Shown in pieces: positions 1-3,511 of a stretch of 6,828 nt of DNA. This DNA is from Bordetella parapertussis. Its GTDB lineage: Bacteria; Pseudomonadota; Gammaproteobacteria; Burkholderiales; Burkholderiaceae. Where the stretch lies: contig CAMDLJ010000143.1 of NCBI GenBank assembly GCA_945901665.1, forward strand, positions 1 through 6,828, in the 5' to 3' direction. The notes beneath the pieces were generated by a model. That model ran no database searches and was not told the DNA's origin. It worked only from the letters and a program-made list of their open reading frames with translations. Numbering within the stretch: the first letter of the stretch is position 1; every line of letters starts with the position of its first letter. Position numbers and translations under genes: made by a program.

Positions 1-1
1 C

Positions 2-25
2 GGCGAGGTGATGACGCGGGCTTAG
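2..25 (+). CDS. Possible C-terminal end of a convergent upstream gene (partial)
   Basis: One forward frame entering from the left edge reads Gly-Glu-Val-Met-Thr-Arg-Ala and then stops at TAG (23-25). If real, it is the tail of a gene convergent with ffh, leaving about 59 bases between the two stops. Seven residues are too few to identify a family or to prove coding. The main alternative is that the first 84 bases are simply noncoding sequence downstream of ffh. Confidence 0.2.
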   Translation, partial: GEVMTRA

Positions 26-27
26 GC

Positions 28-41
28 GGGCAAGCTTGCCC
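28..41. repeat. Perfect 14-bp palindrome downstream of ffh
   Basis: GGGCAAGCTTGCCC is a perfect inverted repeat without a spacer, about 44 bases beyond the ffh stop codon and just after the possible convergent stop at 25. It could fold into a short stem in either transcript. Neither side has a T-run, so it does not qualify as a canonical intrinsic terminator. A second, weaker inverted repeat (GGCCTG at 50-55 with CAGGCC at 68-73, 12-base loop) lies between it and ffh. Confidence 0.35.
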
Positions 42-84
42 AAACACCGGGCCTGACGGAAACTGACCAGGCCGTGAACCGTCG

Positions 85-1458
85 TTACCGGGGCATGCCG
101 GGAAAACCGCCCATGCCTTTCATGCCGCCCAACTTTTTCATCATCTTCAACATGCCGCCGCCGCGCATTTTTTTCATCATGTCTTGCATCTGAGCGAACT
201 CATTGAGCAAGCGGTTGACTTCTTGCACCTGAACCCCAGCGCCTGCGGCGATGCGGCGCTTGCGGGTGGCTTTGATCAAATCCGGATGGGTGCGCTCGCG
301 CGGCGTCATGCTGTGGATGATGCCTTGTTTGCGGTTCATTTCTTTTTCGGCCCGGTTGAGGTCTATGGCGCCGGCCTTGGCGGTCATCTGCGAGGGCAGT
401 TTGTCCATCATGCTGGCCAAGCCACCCATTTGCTTCATTTGCTGCAGTTGGGCCAAAAAGTCGTTCAGGTCAAAGCCGGCACCTGACTTGACCTTGGCGG
501 CCATTTGTTGGGCTGCTTGCATGTCCACGCCGGCCGTGACTTGTTCGACCAAGGCCACAATGTCGCCCATGCCCAAAATGCGGCCGGCATGGCGCTGGGC
601 ATCAAACACCTCTAAGCCGTCTATTTTTTCACTGGTACCGACAAATTTGATGGGTGCGCCGGTGATCTGGCGCACCGACAAAGCCGCGCCGCCGCGCGAA
701 TCGCCGTCGGTCTTGGTCAACACAATGCCCGTCAAAGGCAAGGCCTCATGGAAGGCGCGCGCCGTGTTGACCGCATCTTGGCCCTGCATGGCGTCCACCA
801 CGAACAAGGTCTCAACGGGGTTCAGCGCTTGGTGAATCTGCTGGATTTCCAGCATCAAGGCTTCATCAATGGCCAAGCGACCGGCGGTGTCGACCAGCAA
901 CACATCAAAATAATGTCGTTTGGCGTGTTCCAAGGCAGCCAACACAATGTCCACAGGTTTTTGCCCCACCTCACTGGGAAACCATTCCGCTTGAGCTTGG
1001 GCCGAAACCGTTTTGAGCTGCTCTATGGCCGCCGGTCGGTAAACGTCGGCCGAGACCGTGAGCACCTTCTTTTTGCGCTTCAAAATCAAGTGGCGCGCCA
1101 ACTTGGCCGTGGTGGTGGTTTTACCAGCCCCTTGCAAGCCCGCCATCAAGATCACCGCCGGCGGTTGGGCCGCCAAGTTGATGTCGGCCACGCCCTCGCC
1201 CATGGTGGCGGCCAATTCGCGCTGAACCAGGCCCACCAAGGCCTGGCCTGGCGTGAGCGAGCCCACCACCTCTTGGCCCAGGGCTTTGTCTTTGACGCGG
1301 GCAATGAACTCGCGCACCACGGGCAGCGCCACATCGGCTTCGAGCAATGCCATGCGCACCTCGCGCAACATGTCGGCGACGTTGGACTCGGTGATGCGGG
1401 CCTGCCCACTGAGGTGCTTGACCAGTTTGGAAAGCTTATCGGAAAGTGCGGTGGCCAT
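85..1458 (-). CDS. ffh: Signal recognition particle GTPase Ffh (SRP54 homologue)
   Basis: Ffh binds 4.5S RNA and hydrophobic signal sequences emerging from ribosomes. It brings them to the receptor FtsY at the inner membrane through paired GTP hydrolysis. The 457-residue product has the full NG-M architecture. A helical N domain covers about residues 1-95. The G domain has the P-loop GLQGAGKTTTT at 107-117, DTAGR at 190-194 and TKTDGDSRGG at 248-257, and GMGD at 296-299 marks the passage to the M domain. The M domain carries the RNA-binding segment RKRRIAAGAG followed by EVNRLL, and ends in a methionine- and glycine-rich tail (MMKKM, MLKMMKKLGGMKGMGG). Length is normal for the family. I chose ATG at 1458 (MATALSDKLS); an in-frame TTG at 1473 would add five residues. 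No strong ribosome-binding site is visible for either. It is divergent from the ypjD-type gene, an adjacency I recall also from E. coli. Stop is TAA at 87-85. Confidence 0.98.
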   Translation of the reverse strand: MATALSDKLSKLVKHLSGQARITESNVADMLREVRMALLEADVALPVVREFIARVKDKALGQEVVGSLTPGQALVGLVQRELAATMGEGVADINLAAQPPAVILMAGLQGAGKTTTTAKLARHLILKRKKKVLTVSADVYRPAAIEQLKTVSAQAQAEWFPSEVGQKPVDIVLAALEHAKRHYFDVLLVDTAGRLAIDEALMLEIQQIHQALNPVETLFVVDAMQGQDAVNTARAFHEALPLTGIVLTKTDGDSRGGAALSVRQITGAPIKFVGTSEKIDGLEVFDAQRHAGRILGMGDIVALVEQVTAGVDMQAAQQMAAKVKSGAGFDLNDFLAQLQQMKQMGGLASMMDKLPSQMTAKAGAIDLNRAEKEMNRKQGIIHSMTPRERTHPDLIKATRKRRIAAGAGVQVQEVNRLLNEFAQMQDMMKKMRGGGMLKMMKKLGGMKGMGGFPGMPR

Positions 1459-1487
1459 GGGGATTCGCTGCAAAGCGGTTGATTGAA

Positions 1488-1501
1488 GGCCCCAAGGGGC
1501 C
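1488..1501. repeat. Inverted repeat in the ffh / ypjD divergent spacer
   Basis: GGCCCC, AA, GGGGCC form a perfect inverted repeat about 30 bases upstream of the ffh start codon. It could be an operator-like site, or a small hairpin in the ffh leader if transcription starts upstream of it. I recognise no known regulator site in it, and I could not place convincing -35/-10 pairs for ffh in this spacer. Confidence 0.35.
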
Positions 1502-1549
1502 GAAAGAAAAGCGCAGCGCAGGCTTTGGGCAAAACGCTAAACTCAGGTG

Positions 1550-2365
1550 ATGATTTTACCTGCGGACCTTTCCCTGAACCAGTTGCTCAGCGCTGTGGCG
1601 GTACTGCTGTATTTGGCGAGCGCGCTCTTGAGCCCGCAATTGGGCGTGGCCAACAGCCGGCGCATGCTCTCAGTGGCATGGGGCACCCATGCATGGGCCT
1701 GGGTGAGTGGGCTGATGGGCATCGGCGACAGCCTGGGCCCCCATTTTGGCTTTGCCCCTGCGCTTTCGGTGACTTGTTGGCTGGTCATGGCCTTTTATGC
1801 GCTGGAGCAACGCTGGGTGCCTCAAGTGCGCTCGCGCGGGGCTTTGGGCGGCCTGGGCGCTGCCGTCCTGCTGTTGACCCTGGTGTTTCCCGGCAAGGCC
1901 ATGAATGTCAATGCCTCAGCATGGTTGCCCCTGCATTGGGCGTTTGGCCTTGCTTCTTATGGTTTGTTTGGCGCCGCCGTGGTGCATGCAGCCTTGATGA
2001 CGCGCGCGGAGCGGCAAATGCGCTCGGCCGCAGATGCCAACATTGGCATGCCCTTGCTCACTTTGGAGCGGCTGACATTCAGGTTTGTGGGTGCAGGTTT
2101 TGTGCTGCTCAGTGCGACATTGCTGGCCGGTTGGTGGTTTGGCGAACAACTTTACGGCTCGGGCCACGCTTGGCGCTGGGACCATAAAACCATTTTTTCG
2201 CTGTTATCGTGGTTGTGCTTTGCCATTTTGCTGTTTGGCCGCACCCAACTGGGCTGGCGCGGTCTCACCGCCGTTCGGGTTCTCTACGCGGGCACCGGTT
2301 TGCTGCTGCTGGCCTATGTGGGTTCGCGCTTTGTGCTGGAGGTGATTTTGGGTCGTCTCGGATGA
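1550..2365 (+). CDS. ypjD: YpjD-type inner membrane protein, cytochrome c assembly (CcsA/CcmC-like) family
   Basis: This is a 271-residue, very hydrophobic protein with about eight predicted membrane segments (roughly 12-28, 42-58, 70-86, 98-113, 129-149, 178-196, 213-229 and 242-262). Family signatures are HWAFGLASYGLFGAAVVHA at about 129-147, and WDHKTIFSLLSW (from about 210) followed by GWRG at 235-238. The latter pattern resembles the WD.K....SLL.W...GWRG signature of cytochrome c assembly family membrane proteins. Histidines 47, 129, 146 and 212 sit at or near membrane segments and could be haem ligands, but this is inference. The family includes haem-handling proteins for c-type cytochromes; the specific role of YpjD itself is not established to my knowledge. 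GTG at 1547 is an alternative start directly before the ATG. Neither has a clear Shine-Dalgarno sequence, and a leaderless message is possible. The stop overlaps the next start (ATGA), so the two genes are probably translationally coupled. Confidence 0.88.
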   Translation: MILPADLSLNQLLSAVAVLLYLASALLSPQLGVANSRRMLSVAWGTHAWAWVSGLMGIGDSLGPHFGFAPALSVTCWLVMAFYALEQRWVPQVRSRGALGGLGAAVLLLTLVFPGKAMNVNASAWLPLHWAFGLASYGLFGAAVVHAALMTRAERQMRSAADANIGMPLLTLERLTFRFVGAGFVLLSATLLAGWWFGEQLYGSGHAWRWDHKTIFSLLSWLCFAILLFGRTQLGWRGLTAVRVLYAGTGLLLLAYVGSRFVLEVILGRLG

Positions 2366-2583
2366 AACTCTTGTTGCTGCTGGTGGTGTTATTGGTTGGC
2401 GCTGGGTGGTGGCGTTACCACAAACGCGGCAAAACACCGCCTGCCCCTCCCACAGATCACACCACGGCTGAGCGCATGGTGCACTGCGAGCGGTGTGGGC
2501 TGCATTTGCCACAAACCGACGCCATTGCCGCCGACGGTGTCTTTTTTTGCAGCAAAGAGCACCAGCTGCGCAACAACGCATGA
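2362..2583 (+). CDS. PP0621-family small membrane-anchored putative zinc-ribbon protein
   Basis: This 73-residue protein starts at the ATG that overlaps the upstream stop codon by four bases. Residues 2-16 (KLLLLLVVLLVGAGW) form one membrane anchor or an uncleaved signal segment. A basic, proline-rich linker (about 18-34) follows. The C-terminal part carries a probable metal site: HCERC (Cys42, Cys45) and FFCSKEH (Cys63, His67), a treble-clef or zinc-ribbon-like C-x2-C...C-x3-H arrangement. If the N-terminus is inserted as a simple anchor, the basic flank after the membrane segment suggests that the metal-binding domain faces the cytoplasm. It matches my memory of the PP0621 family of uncharacterised proteobacterial proteins. 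Three bases separate its stop from the ampD start, so it is probably the middle gene of a ypjD-ampD operon. No function is known to me; the frame extends upstream to 2209 but that part overlaps ypjD and is not credible. Confidence 0.85.
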   Translation: MKLLLLLVVLLVGAGWWRYHKRGKTPPAPPTDHTTAERMVHCERCGLHLPQTDAIAADGVFFCSKEHQLRNNA

Positions 2584-2586
2584 CGC

Positions 2587-3168
2587 ATGCTTGAGCGACC
2601 GGCACAGCCCCTGTGGGCACAAGGCTGGTACAGATACGCGCGCCGCTGCCCATCGCCCAACTTTGGCCCCAGGCCCAACGGCATGCCCATCGATTTGGTG
2701 GTGGTGCATGCCATCAGCCTGCCGCCAGGCGAATATGGCTCCTCGCATGTATTGGATTTGTTCACCAACCAACTGGCAACCCACGAACACCCTTACTTTC
2801 AAAGCCTGCAAGGTCTGCAGGTTTCGGCCCATTTTTTCATCCGCCGACAAGGCCAGTTGTGGCAACTGGTGAGTTGCGATGACCGGGCTTGGCATGCTGG
2901 GGTATCTCGCTTCAATGGCCAAGACAATTGCAACGATTTCTCCATTGGCATTGAACTGGAAGGATTGGATGGCCAAACTTTTGAGGCCGCCCAATACGAA
3001 ACCCTCAGCTCCCTGTGCGCCACGCTGGCCGACAACTATCCGATTGCACACATCAGGGGCCACGAACACATTGCTGCGGGCCGCAAACAAGACCCGGGCC
3101 CTGGTTTTGATTGGGCGCATTTACAACAACACTTGGGTTGGCAGGGGTCAAGATTTCCCAACACTTGA
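2587..3168 (+). CDS. ampD: 1,6-anhydro-N-acetylmuramyl-L-alanine amidase AmpD
   Basis: AmpD is a zinc amidase that removes the peptide from anhydroMurNAc-peptides during peptidoglycan recycling. In species with AmpC/AmpR it thereby keeps inducer levels low. The 193-residue product is close to the usual length and has no signal peptide, which fits the cytoplasmic AmpD rather than exported AmpDh paralogues. The amidase_2 fold is recognisable throughout: VVVHAISLPPG (zinc ligand His41), HPYFQSLQGLQVSAHFFIRR, AWHAGVS (102-107), CNDFSIGIELEG (catalytic-type Glu123), then GHEHIA (zinc ligand His159) and RKQDPGPGFDW (Lys167 and zinc ligand Asp169). These correspond to His34, Glu116, His154, Lys162 and Asp164 of E. 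coli AmpD by motif alignment. All key residues are present, so it should be active. The ATG lies three bases after the preceding stop, without a clear ribosome-binding site, suggesting coupling to the upstream genes. No AmpR or AmpC gene is visible here. Confidence 0.97.
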   Translation: MLERPAQPLWAQGWYRYARRCPSPNFGPRPNGMPIDLVVVHAISLPPGEYGSSHVLDLFTNQLATHEHPYFQSLQGLQVSAHFFIRRQGQLWQLVSCDDRAWHAGVSRFNGQDNCNDFSIGIELEGLDGQTFEAAQYETLSSLCATLADNYPIAHIRGHEHIAAGRKQDPGPGFDWAHLQQHLGWQGSRFPNT

Positions 3169-3184
3169 CCAAGCTTGAACGCCC

Positions 3185-3208
3185 AACGCAAAGCGCACGC
3201 GTTTTCTT
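3185..3208 (+). terminator. Weak terminator-like stem after ampD
   Basis: AACGC (3185-3189) can pair with GCGTT (3199-3203) across a nine-base loop, followed by TTCTT. It starts 17 bases after the ampD stop. The stem is only five pairs and the T-run is interrupted, so it is a weak candidate for ending the ypjD-ampD transcript. Confidence 0.25.
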
Positions 3209-3241
3209 AACACATAAAACCGTTGCTGCAATGCAAAATCA

Positions 3242-3273
3242 CCTCGGAATTCGAACGGGGCCACACTTTTTTT
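3242..3273 (+). terminator. Candidate hairpin plus T7 tract between ampD and nrdA
   Basis: CCTCG (3242-3246) can pair with CGGGG (3256-3260) with one G-U pair and a nine-base loop. Seven consecutive Ts follow at 3267-3273, six bases after the stem. The T-tract is the most terminator-like element in this spacer, but the gap between stem and T-run is longer than usual and the stem is short. It may end transcripts reading through from ampD. Confidence 0.25.
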
Positions 3274-3373
3274 ATGCATCGCCGCACAAATCCTCAACAC
3301 GCAACTTGTCATTCACGACCCACTTGTAAGCTTCAGACACGTCTCGCACAAGAAAATTCAAAAAAGTCTAAAA

Positions 3374-3389
3374 ACACTACCAATAGCGT
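3374..3389 (+). promoter_or_regulatory. NrdR box 1 (upstream)
   Basis: ACACTACCAATAGCGT resembles the known 16-base NrdR box pattern (ACAC-T/A-A...T-A/T-GTGT). The outer arms ACACTA and TAGCGT are complementary except at one position. It ends one base before the TTGAAA -35 element. NrdR is an ATP-cone repressor of ribonucleotide reductase operons and usually binds two boxes about three helical turns apart. Here the partner box begins 32 bases downstream. Confidence 0.75.
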
Positions 3390-3390
3390 A

Positions 3391-3419
3391 TTGAAAAGCG
3401 TCCAGACCCCAGATATAGT
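3391..3419 (+). promoter_or_regulatory. Sigma-70 type promoter of nrdA(B)
   Basis: TTGAAA (3391-3396) and TATAGT (3414-3419) are separated by exactly 17 bases, close to the sigma-70 consensus. Transcription would start near 3425-3427, giving a leader of about 86 bases before the nrdA ATG. The -10 element lies inside NrdR box 2 and box 1 abuts the -35 element, so bound NrdR would block RNA polymerase. The leader contains a small stem-loop (GGCTTGTTCAAGCC, 3450-3463). Confidence 0.75.
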
Positions 3420-3421
3420 GT
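3406..3421 (+). promoter_or_regulatory. NrdR box 2 (overlapping the -10 element)
   Basis: ACCCCAGATATAGTGT matches the NrdR box well in its right half (ATATAGTGT) and less well in its left half. It begins 32 bases after box 1, leaving a 16-base gap, the spacing expected of paired NrdR boxes on one face of the helix. It covers the TATAGT -10 element. Confidence 0.75.
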
Positions 3422-3495
3422 GTGCTGGTTTGGTTCTCACGGGGCATCTGGCTTGTTCAAGCCGCCGCACAACCATATCAAGAATCAATAAACAC

Positions 3496-3503
3496 AAGGA
3501 AAG
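3496..3503 (+). promoter_or_regulatory. Ribosome-binding site of nrdA
   Basis: AAGGAAAG lies eight bases before the ATG at 3512 and fixes that codon as the start. The same frame is open upstream to a GTG at 3422, but that codon precedes the predicted transcription start at about 3426, so it cannot be the start on this promoter. Confidence 0.8.
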
Positions 3504-3511
3504 TCTTCCCC

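Larger units (their letters stand above)
3169..3373. other. Noncoding spacer between ampD and the nrdA promoter
   Basis: No credible gene lies here; the open frames crossing it have no ribosome-binding site and run into ampD or nrdA in the wrong frame. It is more A+T-rich than its neighbours and contains the two weak terminator-like structures listed separately. Just before the first NrdR box are three A-tracts (3353-3356, 3360-3365, 3370-3374) spaced about 8-10 bases apart, which could bend the DNA or act as an UP-like element. I found no tRNA, and no riboswitch that I recognise. Confidence 0.6.

Noticed and set aside
748..1482. 244-codon plus-strand frame antisense to ffh
   Set aside because: Fully covered by a certain ffh gene; the product is a His/Gln/Gly-rich shadow without motifs.
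1483..2187. 234-codon plus-strand frame overlapping the ypjD-type gene
   Set aside because: Different frame from the membrane protein with clear family signatures; its composition (Cys, Trp, Arg-rich) is typical of an out-of-frame reading.
2389..3120. 243-codon minus-strand frame over ampD
   Set aside because: AmpD and the small zinc-ribbon protein explain this DNA with conserved motifs; the antisense product has none.
3307..3328. Second upstream promoter TTGTCA...TAAGCT
   Set aside because: Spacing is only 15 bases and the -10 match is weak, far poorer than the TTGAAA-17-TATAGT promoter.
3422..3511. In-frame upstream extension of nrdA starting at GTG 3422
   Set aside because: The predicted transcription start is about 3426, and a good ribosome-binding site fits ATG 3512 instead.
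3169..3511. DnaA boxes or a riboswitch upstream of nrdA
   Set aside because: No TTATCCACA-like sequence and no recognisable riboswitch core could be found by eye on either strand.
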